Position numbers and translations under genes: made by a program. A DNA stretch of 64,000 nt from Bryobacterales bacterium. Lineage in GTDB: Bacteria; Acidobacteriota; Terriglobia; Bryobacterales; Bryobacteraceae. The stretch covers positions 1-64,000 of the forward strand of contig JAOAPR010000012.1 of the NCBI GenBank assembly GCA_025463005.1, read 5' to 3'. This document shows positions 17,400 to 25,413 of the stretch, piece after piece; within the stretch, counting starts at the first letter, position 1, and every line of letters starts with the position of its first letter. The notes beneath the pieces were generated by a model. It made no database searches and had not been told where the DNA came from. It worked only from the letters and a program-made list of their open reading frames with translations.

Positions 17400-18662
17400 T
17401 CAGAATTTCTCGCGTGGGTCGGTGATTCGGCCCGCCAGCGCGGAGGCGGCGACCGTGGCCGCGGAACCCAGATAGTGCCGAGCCTTGGGGTGTCCGTTAC
17501 GGCCGGGGAAATTGCGCGCCTGGGTGGAGATCATCGCCTCCTGTTCGCTCATCGCGCCCATGTTGACCGCCTGGTTGGAGCCCGCGCTGGGCGGGAAAAT
17601 GATTCCGCCCGCTTCGACGATGGTTTCGAGCAGTCCTTCACGCAGCGCCGCCAGATAGACCCCCCGGGTGACCGGCACCACTTGGAGCCGCACATGCCGG
17701 TGAACCTTTCGCCCCTGAAGGGCGCGCGCCAGAACGCGCATATCGCCCAGACGTCCTCCCGTGCTGCCGCCGATTTCGGCCAACTGGATCTCAATTCCCG
17801 TAACATCCCCAATCGGTTTAACGTTGCCGACCGTGGGGGGACAGGCAACCTGCGGGTCAAGCTTCGCTACGTCCACCTGGATGACCTTGGAATACTGGAC
17901 GTCAGGATCGTTCTTGAACAGCTCGAAATCTTTACGGCCTGAGTACCTGTGCGCGAAGGCGGCAGTCTTCTCGTCCGGATTGATGTAACCGGCCTTGGCG
18001 CCTAGATCGATCGCCATCAGGGGAAACAACATCCGGTCTTCGATCGACAGGCTTTCGATAAATGGACCGGCATACTCGACGGCGCGGTAGACTGCGCTGT
18101 CCTCGCCCAGAAAGCCTTCCAGATACTGCGCCACGTCGCGCGGGCTCACGCCGCTTTGCAGAGAACCGTGAAGAACCACCTGAATGGTCTCGGGAACGCG
18201 GAACCAGGCTTTGCCGTGCGCATAGCCCAGCGCGGCCATGGAATTATTCCCAACACCGGTGGAGAAAACGCCCAGCGCACCGTAAACGGTGGTGTGGGAA
18301 TCGCAGCCGATGATCACGTTCCCGGGCGCCCACAAGCCATTTTCGACGATCACGTAATGGATGCTGCCCGAGCCGGAATCGAAAACATTTCGGATTCCGT
18401 ATTTTGCCGCGAACCGGCGCGCTTCCGTAAGGACGTCGGCATCGGCCTGGCTGGGCGGCGAGAACGTATGGTCGAAAACAAACGCGATCCGGTCGGGATC
18501 GAAAATCGTGCCGCCTCCCATCTCGTTTTCGAAAACCTTCGAGACCAGGTTTGAGCTGAGATCATGCAGGACCATGCGGTCCACGTTGGCGACTACGATA
18601 TCGCCGGGCGTGACCTCCTTCTTGCCGCTCGCTCTGGCAAGAATTTTTTCGATCATGTTCAT
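17400..18662 (-). CDS. Aconitase/isopropylmalate-dehydratase-type large subunit lacking Fe-S cysteines
   Basis: The start is ATG 18662, which overlaps the upstream stop as ATGA. The 420 residues align without gaps at key sites to the other large subunit in this window (23525-24784). DHT at 64-66, the GCDSHTTVYGALG block (120-132) and the C-terminal ARHYLGSAAT block are kept. The three [4Fe-4S] ligands C300, C360 and C363 of the paralogue are S300, A360 and N363 here. Only two cysteines remain (C120, C274), neither at a cluster position. Loss of the ligands with retention of other active-site blocks suggests a functional, cluster-free enzyme or regulatory subunit rather than decay. The probable small-subunit partner is the gene at 21728-22243 in the same coupled set. 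The reaction is unknown. Confidence 0.9.
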   Translation of the reverse strand: MNMIEKILARASGKKEVTPGDIVVANVDRMVLHDLSSNLVSKVFENEMGGGTIFDPDRIAFVFDHTFSPPSQADADVLTEARRFAAKYGIRNVFDSGSGSIHYVIVENGLWAPGNVIIGCDSHTTVYGALGVFSTGVGNNSMAALGYAHGKAWFRVPETIQVVLHGSLQSGVSPRDVAQYLEGFLGEDSAVYRAVEYAGPFIESLSIEDRMLFPLMAIDLGAKAGYINPDEKTAAFAHRYSGRKDFELFKNDPDVQYSKVIQVDVAKLDPQVACPPTVGNVKPIGDVTGIEIQLAEIGGSTGGRLGDMRVLARALQGRKVHRHVRLQVVPVTRGVYLAALREGLLETIVEAGGIIFPPSAGSNQAVNMGAMSEQEAMISTQARNFPGRNGHPKARHYLGSAATVAASALAGRITDPREKF

Positions 18663-19591
18663 AGCAGGGCGGCTCCGAGTTCGTCGCGCAGGCAAGTATC
18701 ACCGTAAAACAAGCGCGCGTCGTCAGTGGCGGATTCTACCTGGAGCGCAAATATCGGCCCCGGTCCCATCTCCGAGGGGTACGGGCCGGCAAGATTCTCA
18801 GTGTGACCGATACCGGCACGCAGAGTGGCGATGAATCGATCCTCCAGCGCCTTGCGGGCGGCTTCCGACGTCCATGCGCGCGTGACCTTGACCCAGTGCC
18901 CTCGATATTCGAGTGCGACGGCGACTGAAAACTCTTCCGCAAGTTTTTCGCCTCGGGCCGGAGCGGGAGCGGATTCACCCGTACTGAAAAGCAGCCGTAG
19001 GTCTTCGGCGCCGGCTCTGCGAAATGCTCGCTCGAGCAGCCCCGAGAATTGGTAGTCGGTCAAGCCGGAGCCATTTCGCAGTTCCCGGCTGAGAACGTCG
19101 CGGGCCAGGCGCGCGGCACGCCGCCGCATATCGAGTTCGGCATCGTCGACAAAGCTCAGCGGCACATCCTCGGTCGCGACGCTGCTCTTCTTCAGCGGCG
19201 CGTACACTTCATGAGGAACGCGCGGGCGATCCAGAACACCGAGTTTCGTCCACCCGCGCTCGGCGCAAACTTGGAGCAGCGCCGGCACGAGTTTCCCGGC
19301 CGGCCGGATATCTTCGAACATCGTGACGGAGCGGATCCACGGATACACGCGTGGCGAGAGTGCACACAGCAGAATAGGGCGGTCGCCTCGCGGGATCACG
19401 ACCAGCGACCGGTTCCAATACGGCATGAAGTTTGTAAAAAAGCGCGCCTGGTTGGATCGCAACACATCGCTGTAGATCATCAGCGCGGGGAGCTGCCGAT
19501 CTTCGAGCGCCCCATGGACCACCGCAAGCCGTTTCTCGAACACCGATGGGGCGAGCTCGACTTGATCCCAGGTAATGAGTCCGCGTTTCAT
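18659..19591 (-). CDS. M24-fold (creatinase/aminopeptidase P-like) protein, all metal ligands lost
   Basis: 310 residues. The N-terminal creatinase-type domain (~1-140, with ARFFTNFMPYW and VVIPRGDRP) is followed by a shortened pita-bread domain. The strand that normally carries two Asp metal ligands reads SVAVALEYRGHWVKVTRAW, and the final strands read FALQVE and YGDTCL where Glu ligands are expected. None of the five canonical ligands is present, and the His-bearing middle segment is missing. A peptidase is therefore unlikely; known metal-free members of this fold hydrolyse C-N bonds (creatinase). It overlaps both neighbours by ATGA junctions and sits beside a second degenerate M24 gene, so the two may form a heteromer. 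Confidence 0.7.
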   Translation of the reverse strand: MKRGLITWDQVELAPSVFEKRLAVVHGALEDRQLPALMIYSDVLRSNQARFFTNFMPYWNRSLVVIPRGDRPILLCALSPRVYPWIRSVTMFEDIRPAGKLVPALLQVCAERGWTKLGVLDRPRVPHEVYAPLKKSSVATEDVPLSFVDDAELDMRRRAARLARDVLSRELRNGSGLTDYQFSGLLERAFRRAGAEDLRLLFSTGESAPAPARGEKLAEEFSVAVALEYRGHWVKVTRAWTSEAARKALEDRFIATLRAGIGHTENLAGPYPSEMGPGPIFALQVESATDDARLFYGDTCLRDELGAALL

Positions 19592-20658
19592 TTGGAAAAC
19601 AACTTCTTCTCGGTCTTATTGAGCGGCGTGTTACCGGATTCGGTCACCAGCAGCGTATCGCCAAACACCATGTAGCCGGAAAGCGGCAGATACGTGTTGG
19701 GGTGCGCGATCAGCACCATATCCTGCTTGAGAACGTAATCGACGTCTTCCAGGATGTGCGGCGTTTCGTCCGGATAAAGACCCAGGCAGTGCCCGCGCAC
19801 ACGCGTGTACTTCGCTCCGGTGTACTCTCCATATCCGTATTTACGAAACACGTCGTTTTGCGCGCGCGCTGCGTCGGCAGCGGTAATGCCGGGCTTGATC
19901 AGGTCCTGCGCGGCGCGCTGGGCTTCAGAGAATATCTCGAAAGCTTCGATCTGTTCCGGCGACGGATCGCCCAGCACGAGCGTCCGGCAGATCTGAGCGT
20001 AATAGCCGTTGACCTGAGGCGTCAGTTCGGTGGTGACGGAATCGCCCTTCTGAAATTTGCGATTGGTGGGCGGCTTCATGCCGACGACTTCGGTGCCGCC
20101 CGAAGCGATCAGCATGAAATTGTCCGCTGCGCCGTTCGTCTTGAGAAACGCCTCGACCTCCGCCACCAGCTCGAACTCGCGCATACCAGGCTCGATCACT
20201 TCGGCGAAATGCTGGTAGCCCCGATCCGCAAGATCGGCGGCCTGCTTCAGATAATCGATCTCTTCGGCAGTCTTGACGCGGCGCAGTTCTTCGACATCGG
20301 CTGTCGCGGAAACCGGCAGCTTCCCGCACGCGTCGACGAACCGCTCTTCCATAAACTCCAACCCGGCAATTGCGGATGCCCCCCCCACAAACGCCTGGGC
20401 GAATTCGGGCTCCAGCACTGCCGAACTTCCCAGAGCATCGGCCAGGTTCTCGTAGTCCCAGGGATCGCTCACACTTGCGGTGAGGTCGCCTGATCGGGAC
20501 AAACGCGCAAGCGCATGGGGACCGGCGAAGTTGAAGTTCACCAGGCTGCGAAACGGATCTGTGCGCCAATTATTGCCGTAAAGCATCAGATGGTCCCAGC
20601 TGCGCTCGGCCATCAGATCCAGCAACTGCCGGCGGCGATGTTCGTTTATCGCGCTCAC
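19588..20658 (-). CDS. M24-fold hydrolase (creatinase/ectoine-hydrolase-like), degenerate metal site
   Basis: GTG 20658 is preferred because it forms a GTGA overlap with the upstream stop; a longer ATG start at 20682 is possible. The 356 residues show an N-terminal creatinase domain, RRVKTAEEIDYLKQA at the domain boundary, then the pita-bread domain. At the five M24 metal positions it has E211, Q222, H290 (RGHCLGL), H319 (IAHPNTY) and G333 (VFGDTLLVTE), against the canonical D, D, H, E, E. The retained His and DT-LLVTE scaffold but lost carboxylates resemble metal-independent creatinase-type enzymes. Together with the adjacent cyclodeaminase-like gene it recalls the EutD/EutC pair of ectoine catabolism, but the deacetylase and EutB partners are absent. 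Confidence 0.8.
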   Translation of the reverse strand: MSAINEHRRRQLLDLMAERSWDHLMLYGNNWRTDPFRSLVNFNFAGPHALARLSRSGDLTASVSDPWDYENLADALGSSAVLEPEFAQAFVGGASAIAGLEFMEERFVDACGKLPVSATADVEELRRVKTAEEIDYLKQAADLADRGYQHFAEVIEPGMREFELVAEVEAFLKTNGAADNFMLIASGGTEVVGMKPPTNRKFQKGDSVTTELTPQVNGYYAQICRTLVLGDPSPEQIEAFEIFSEAQRAAQDLIKPGITAADAARAQNDVFRKYGYGEYTGAKYTRVRGHCLGLYPDETPHILEDVDYVLKQDMVLIAHPNTYLPLSGYMVFGDTLLVTESGNTPLNKTEKKLFSK

Positions 20659-21731
20659 GGCGAGACGCTCTCCAGAAACCATTCTGTGGGAAGTTCTTTA
20701 CCCAAGCCCATCGCCCGCGCGCGCTTCACCACTGCTGAACCTACTGCCGCAAACTGCGTTCCCGCGCCGGTATTATTGTTGAACAGCGTGATCTGATCGG
20801 GACCGGTTCGGCCCGGGAGCTTGCCGGCGACGAGATCCTGAAGCTCGCCGATGTCTTCCCAGCGGACAATGCCCTTCTGGGCGGCTTCCCACACGTCGGG
20901 CGACTGATCGTTGCGAGCGACTTCCTTCGAGTGAACGAAATATACGTCGGCGCGCCGGATGGTCTCGTCGTCGATCTCGCGGCGCTTGTTGCTGGCATCC
21001 GAGCCGCCGATAGACGCCACGTACATGCCTTTTTCTACCCAATTACCGTCGAACACTGGGTCCCACGCAGCGGTCGCAGCTTGCACGAAATCGCTGCCCT
21101 CGACTGCATCATGGGCCGTGCTTACCGCTCGGACTTCGCGGCCGAGTTTTTCCGACATGCTGCGGCAGAACTCGCGGCAGTGTTCCTGATTCGGGCTGAA
21201 CACCTTAATCTGATCGAAGTTGTACTGCGCTGCCAGGAATTCGAGATGCGCGCCGGCTTGCCAACCGCTGCCGAATAATCCGAGCACTCCAGGCTTCTCG
21301 GGCGCCAGATAGCGCGCGCCTACCGCGCTCATCGCGGCGACCCGTACCTTCTGAATCACGCCGTCGGGCATGATCGCTACGGGTTCAATTCGTTCGACGT
21401 CAAAGAGTATCACCAGTCCGCAATACTTGTTTCCGGTAGCAACTGGCAGAATGCGCCTCCGTTTGACGCCCGCGGTGTAAGAAAACCCGGCCATGTCGGA
21501 AGTGATGCGCAGCGCCCACACTCCGCAATCCAGGCTCCCGCCCTCTTGTGTTTTCATCCGGTACTGAAAGCCCGGATTCTCGCGCGATTCGGCCGGCAGG
21601 TACACCTGCGACCGCGCGCGGTTGAGCGCCTTGCCTTCGGCCAGCTCCCGATAGATGCTTTCAGTCGCGGCGATCGCGTCCTGAGGTGTCAGCGCCTGCT
21701 CCACCTCTTCATTGGTCAATAACAGGGTCAT
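20655..21731 (-). CDS. Ornithine cyclodeaminase / mu-crystallin family protein
   Basis: 358 residues. The N-terminal catalytic domain contains LTPQDAIAATESIYRELAEG and GLVILFD; the Rossmann domain carries VLGLFGSGWQAGAHLEFL (~148-165), the dinucleotide-binding loop of this family. Members are NAD(H)-dependent and act on imines or cyclic amino acids (ornithine cyclodeaminase, ketimine reductase, alanine dehydrogenase, EutC). It is coupled to the M24-like gene (GTGA overlap) and to the small aconitase-type subunit upstream (4-base overlap). Context suggests a step on a nitrogen-containing precursor before the polycarboxylate steps. Confidence 0.88.
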   Translation of the reverse strand: MTLLLTNEEVEQALTPQDAIAATESIYRELAEGKALNRARSQVYLPAESRENPGFQYRMKTQEGGSLDCGVWALRITSDMAGFSYTAGVKRRRILPVATGNKYCGLVILFDVERIEPVAIMPDGVIQKVRVAAMSAVGARYLAPEKPGVLGLFGSGWQAGAHLEFLAAQYNFDQIKVFSPNQEHCREFCRSMSEKLGREVRAVSTAHDAVEGSDFVQAATAAWDPVFDGNWVEKGMYVASIGGSDASNKRREIDDETIRRADVYFVHSKEVARNDQSPDVWEAAQKGIVRWEDIGELQDLVAGKLPGRTGPDQITLFNNNTGAGTQFAAVGSAVVKRARAMGLGKELPTEWFLESVSP

Positions 21732-22243
21732 GATTCGAGCAGGGTTCTCCCGGCGTCTGATTTCAGCAGCGGGATCAGGCCGCCCGCGCGCAGCATGTCG
21801 AGCAGCAGGCCCGACGGCGCTCGTCCCTGGATGGATTTACCGGTGGTCAAATTCTCCACGATACCTTGTTCGATGTTCACCCGGATGCGATGGCCGGTTT
21901 CCACCAGATCGTGCAGTCCCGGCGCTTCCAGAAGCGCCAGACCGATCTCCGGGCCATTGCGATAAAACGTGCGCGAGAAGAATTCGGCGATTACCGCGCC
22001 GACTCCGGTGGCCTTAATCGCTTTGGGCGCAATGGCGCGGCCCGACGAGCAGCCGAAATTCCGCCCGGCGACGATAATGTCGCCCTTCTGCACGTTCTTC
22101 GGAAAGTCGGTGTTGGCGTTTTCGAGAACGTGCTTGACCATTTCGCCCATGCCGCGCATCACGTACGCCGTTGGCGTGATCATGTCGGTGGGAATGTTGT
22201 GGCCGAACTTCCAGCAGTTGCCTTCCATAATTAACGGGGTCAT
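21728..22243 (-). CDS. Aconitase/isopropylmalate-dehydratase-type small subunit
   Basis: 171 residues, the usual length of LeuD-type swivelling-domain subunits. The NCWKFGHNIPTDMITPT start and GRNFGCSSGRAIAPKA loop (60-74) place S67 and R69 at the catalytic Ser and substrate-binding Arg, but the following Glu/His of the usual SSREH motif are replaced by Ala and Ile. FFSRTFYRNGPEIGLALLE follows. It is 3 bases after the MFS stop and overlaps the cyclodeaminase start. It probably pairs with the Fe-S-free large subunit five genes downstream, not with the divergent Fe-S pair, which has its own small subunit. Confidence 0.87.
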   Translation of the reverse strand: MTPLIMEGNCWKFGHNIPTDMITPTAYVMRGMGEMVKHVLENANTDFPKNVQKGDIIVAGRNFGCSSGRAIAPKAIKATGVGAVIAEFFSRTFYRNGPEIGLALLEAPGLHDLVETGHRIRVNIEQGIVENLTTGKSIQGRAPSGLLLDMLRAGGLIPLLKSDAGRTLLES

Positions 22244-22246
22244 TTT

Positions 22247-23479
22247 CTAAGCTTGGACGGGAACCGGCGCGGGACGCGGCGCTCGCAATCGTCCGGCGGC
22301 GAACAGCAGCAGGAACGCCACGCTCGAGGACATCAGAGACACCGTGAAAGACGATGCATAGTTGTGCGTCTGATCGAAAATCATCCCGGCGACCAGACCG
22401 CCGGAAGAGGTTCCGACGCCGAAGAACATCATGAATAGCCCGAGAATCGTGCCGACCCGTTCGGTCCCGAAGTGTTCGAAGGCAATGAGCGGCGGAGCGT
22501 TGAACACTCCGCCATAGCCGAGTCCGAACATCGCCGCCGACCAGTAGACTACGGGCGAGCCCGGCCCGACCGCCAGAAGGCCGCCGATTCCCGCCGCGAG
22601 GCACACGATGCTCCACAGCAGCGACACGCGGGCCGAATACTTATCGGCAATCGCTCCACCGCCGATCTTGCCGACGGCGCTCGCGCCTAACAGCATGCTC
22701 AAGGCGAACGCCGCGTTGGTTGGGGTGACGCCGTGCCCAGTCAAATACAGCGCCAGGTGCTGCTGGATGCCGGTCAGCGTATGGGCGGCGAAAAACAGGC
22801 TGAATCCGAAGATCCAGAACATCGGGGTCTTGATGACGTCGCCGGCTTTGCTGAGGCTGTGCCGCCGCGCGGCGGCCGGTGCCTTCGGCGACACATTCGA
22901 ACCGCGCACCAGGACCAGCGTCACGATGAACGGAATCGCCATCAACGCCGCGAGGGCAACAAACGCGTACGACATACTAAACGTCTCGATCAGTTTCCTG
23001 GTCAGGTTCGGCGCGATGAAGCCAGCGACGCCGACTCCGGCGTTGATGACGCCTACCGCAAGGCCGCGCTTGGTCGAAAACCATGGCGCGATCAGCATCG
23101 AGGTCGGCACCAGAGATACCGCGGCAGTGCCAATGCCGAACAAAACACAGTACGTATAGTATTGCGGCAGCCCTGCGATGGTCGAAAGCAGCGCCAACGA
23201 TAGCGCGCCGATGCACATGCCCGTCAGCAGGACTTTCTTCGGTGTGAAGCGGTCTGTCAGGCGTCCTATGACCGGACCTAGCACTCCGATCAATAACAGG
23301 ACAATCGAGCCGCCTGCCGAGGCCTGGGCCGCGTTCCAGCCATACATTTTCCGCAAAAACGGATAGAAAATCGGGAGTGAAAATAACGCGAAGGAAAACG
23401 CCACCATCAGGATGGTGAACGATGCCAGCAGCACCTGCCAGCCCGCCACAGGTTGACGGTGATTGGAAACGCTAGGCAA
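22247..23479 (-). CDS. MFS transporter (OFA / monocarboxylate-type)
   Basis: 410 residues with about twelve membrane segments. The major-facilitator loop GPVIGRLTDRFTPKK lies between helices 2 and 3, and GKIGGGAIADKYSARV is the mirror loop between helices 8 and 9. The overall pattern resembles oxalate/formate or monocarboxylate carriers. The annotated start is a TTG at 23479 with AGGAG too close to it, so the exact start is uncertain; GTG 23449 is another candidate. It heads the minus-strand catabolic set, giving the pathway a second uptake route beside the ABC importer. Only 45 bases separate it from the divergent aconitase-type gene, so the promoters must be packed into that gap or into coding sequence. 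Confidence 0.9.
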   Translation of the reverse strand: MPSVSNHRQPVAGWQVLLASFTILMVAFSFALFSLPIFYPFLRKMYGWNAAQASAGGSIVLLLIGVLGPVIGRLTDRFTPKKVLLTGMCIGALSLALLSTIAGLPQYYTYCVLFGIGTAAVSLVPTSMLIAPWFSTKRGLAVGVINAGVGVAGFIAPNLTRKLIETFSMSYAFVALAALMAIPFIVTLVLVRGSNVSPKAPAAARRHSLSKAGDVIKTPMFWIFGFSLFFAAHTLTGIQQHLALYLTGHGVTPTNAAFALSMLLGASAVGKIGGGAIADKYSARVSLLWSIVCLAAGIGGLLAVGPGSPVVYWSAAMFGLGYGGVFNAPPLIAFEHFGTERVGTILGLFMMFFGVGTSSGGLVAGMIFDQTHNYASSFTVSLMSSSVAFLLLFAAGRLRAPRPAPVPVQA

Positions 23480-23524
23480 ACTCCTATCCCTTTCGCGACT
23501 GCTATGTTAGCAGAAGGGCCCCAA

Positions 23525-24784
23525 ATGGGATATACGATTGCCGAAAAAATTCTCGCCGCGAAGTCCGGGAAAACGTCCGTGCGACCGGGCGAGATCGTCG
23601 ACGCTTATCCCGATCTGGTGATGAGCCACACGGCGACGTGGCGATCGGTCAGCGTGATGCAGAAGGTGGGGGCTTCCAAGCTCTACGATCCGGACCGGCT
23701 GGCGGTGGTTCTGGACCACATTGCTCCCGCGAAAACCGAGAAGAACGCGACCGATCAACAGGTGAGTCGCAATTTCGCGCGCACCAATGGCATCAACAAG
23801 TTTTACGACGTGGACGCAGGCATCGCGCACCTGGTTCTGATGGAAGCGGGACACGTCGCGCCGGGCGATCTGATCGTCGGCACCGATTCCCACTGCACCA
23901 TCTATGGCAGCCTGGGCGCGCTCGGAACTGGCATCGGCTATACCGAAGTCGCATCGGTGTGGATCACCGGCAAGTTGTGGATGAAGGTGCCTGAGACGTT
24001 CAAGATCAGCCTCAGCGGAAAGCTCGCGCCGGGCGTTTATTCGAAGGACCTGATGCTCTATCTGATCGGGACCCTCGGCGCTGATGGCTGCGGATACAAA
24101 GCGGTTGAGTTTCATGGCGACGCCGTCACAGGCCTCAGCGTTTCGGAACGCATGACCATGACCAACCTGGCCATGGAAATGGGCGTGAAGTGCGCGTTCG
24201 TGCCGCCGGATGCGAAGACCGAAGAGTATCTCCGGGGACGGCTGGATGAATCCAAGCGCTATCAGCCTGTGTACGCCGACGCGGACGCCGCGTATGAAAA
24301 AGAACTCTCAGTGGACTTAGGCAAGCTCGAACCAATGGTCGCCTGCCCGCACGAAGTCCAGAACACCAAACCGATTCAAGCAGTCGAGGGAACGCGCATC
24401 GACCAGGCGTTCCTGGGATCGTGCGCCAACGCCAAGTACGAAGATCTGGAAGTCGCGGCGCGCATTCTGAAGGGCCGACGAATTCATCCGAATGTCCGGC
24501 TGATCATTACTCCGGGGTCAAAAGAGATTCTGCTGGAAGCTTCCAAGACCGGGGTTTTCCAGACGCTGCTCGAAAGCGGCGGAATGTTCACCAATCCGGG
24601 CTGCGGCGCCTGCGCGGGCGACGGCGGGATTATGGCCGATGGCGAAGTCTGCCTCTCTACGGCGAATCGAAATTTCATCGGACGCATGGGAAGCAGCAAG
24701 GCCGAGATTTATCTATCGAGCCCAGCCACGCTGGCCGCTTCGGCGATCAAAGGCGTGATTTCCGATCCGCGGGAGTTTTTCTGA
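23525..24784 (+). CDS. leuC: 3-isopropylmalate dehydratase / aconitase-type large subunit, Fe-S intact
   Basis: ATG 23525 is preferred: AGAAGGG precedes it and the family start GYTIAEKILAAKSG follows. The 419 residues fit the short archaeal-type LeuC/homoaconitase class. All three [4Fe-4S] ligands are present: C300 in FLGSCANAKYEDL, and C360 and C363 in NPGCGACAGDGG. The DSHCTIYGSLG block is at 121-131. It would hydrate and dehydrate an unsaturated di- or tricarboxylate. The small subunit follows with a 1-base TGATG overlap. Leucine biosynthesis is possible, but leuA and leuB are not nearby, and divergence from the catabolic set suggests a catabolic (aconitate- or oxalomesaconate-like) substrate. 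The gene symbol denotes family only. Confidence 0.9.
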   Translation: MGYTIAEKILAAKSGKTSVRPGEIVDAYPDLVMSHTATWRSVSVMQKVGASKLYDPDRLAVVLDHIAPAKTEKNATDQQVSRNFARTNGINKFYDVDAGIAHLVLMEAGHVAPGDLIVGTDSHCTIYGSLGALGTGIGYTEVASVWITGKLWMKVPETFKISLSGKLAPGVYSKDLMLYLIGTLGADGCGYKAVEFHGDAVTGLSVSERMTMTNLAMEMGVKCAFVPPDAKTEEYLRGRLDESKRYQPVYADADAAYEKELSVDLGKLEPMVACPHEVQNTKPIQAVEGTRIDQAFLGSCANAKYEDLEVAARILKGRRIHPNVRLIITPGSKEILLEASKTGVFQTLLESGGMFTNPGCGACAGDGGIMADGEVCLSTANRNFIGRMGSSKAEIYLSSPATLAASAIKGVISDPREFF

Positions 24785-25281
24785 TGGAGCAAACCATTCA
24801 AGGCCGCGCCTACAAGTTCGGCGACAACGTCAATTCCGACATCATCATTCCAGGACGTTATCTGATCTACATCGATCGCGAACGGCTGGCCCAGCATGCG
24901 TTCGAAGTATTGGGCGAAGGATTTCCGGCCAAGCTGCGCGAGTTTCAGATCCTGGTCGCGGGCCGCAACTTCGGCTGCGGCAGTGCGCGCGAGCAGGCCG
25001 CAACTGCCATCCAGGGGCTCGGGATCCAAGCCGTGGTGGCGTGCTCCTTCGCGCGAACGTTCTATCGCAACGCAATCAACGATGGGCTGCCGATTTTCGA
25101 ATGCCCCGAATTGTATCCGGATGTGCAGGAAGGCGATTCGCTGCGGATCGATCTGGCGGCCAGCAAGATCCACCTTCGTGAAAAAGAATACGCGTTTCCC
25201 CAACTGCCCGACTCGGTCAAAAAGATCCTGGAGCTGGGCGGTCTGGCGGCCTATCTCAAGACCCAGCTGCACGGGACGTAG
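24784..25281 (+). CDS. leuD: 3-isopropylmalate dehydratase / aconitase-type small subunit
   Basis: The start ATG 24784 overlaps the large-subunit stop (TGATG), so the two are translationally coupled. 165 residues, family length. KFGDNVNSDIIIPGRYL matches the conserved N-terminus. In GRNFGCGSAREQA the catalytic-type S67 and R69 are present, but the second Ser of the usual SSRE is Ala68. SFARTFYRNAINDGLPIFECPEL follows. It forms the swivelling half of the dehydratase with the Fe-S subunit. The symbol denotes family only; the substrate is uncertain. Confidence 0.9.
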   Translation: MEQTIQGRAYKFGDNVNSDIIIPGRYLIYIDRERLAQHAFEVLGEGFPAKLREFQILVAGRNFGCGSAREQAATAIQGLGIQAVVACSFARTFYRNAINDGLPIFECPELYPDVQEGDSLRIDLAASKIHLREKEYAFPQLPDSVKKILELGGLAAYLKTQLHGT

Positions 25282-25309
25282 TCGCAAACGGGCACTGCCT
25301 CCGAATTTC

Positions 25310-25326
25310 CGCGGCCGCAAGCCGCG
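25310..25326. repeat. GC-rich hairpin downstream of the dehydratase genes
   Basis: CGCGGC (25310-25315) and GCCGCG (25321-25326) pair around CGCAA. On the plus strand the stem is followed by A residues rather than T, so it is not a standard intrinsic terminator, though it sits where transcription of the dehydratase pair should end. Confidence 0.35.
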
Positions 25327-25413
25327 AAAAAGACATCGCTACGTCAAACGCGGAATTTCGCGGGCTGTCCCAGTTTGATTAGAGAACGGGCAAGTTGAGA
25401 TAAAGTAAGTCCC

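Noticed and set aside
18659-20658. Reading the two M24 genes as Xaa-Pro aminopeptidases
   Set aside because: The metal ligands needed for peptidase activity are replaced at four or five of five positions.
23525-25281. Assigning the Fe-S dehydratase pair firmly to leucine biosynthesis
   Set aside because: No leuA or leuB is nearby and the pair is divergent from a catabolic set; family symbols are kept but the substrate is left open.
25310-25326. Intrinsic terminator after the dehydratase pair
   Set aside because: The hairpin is good but is followed by A residues on the coding strand, so it was listed only as a hairpin.
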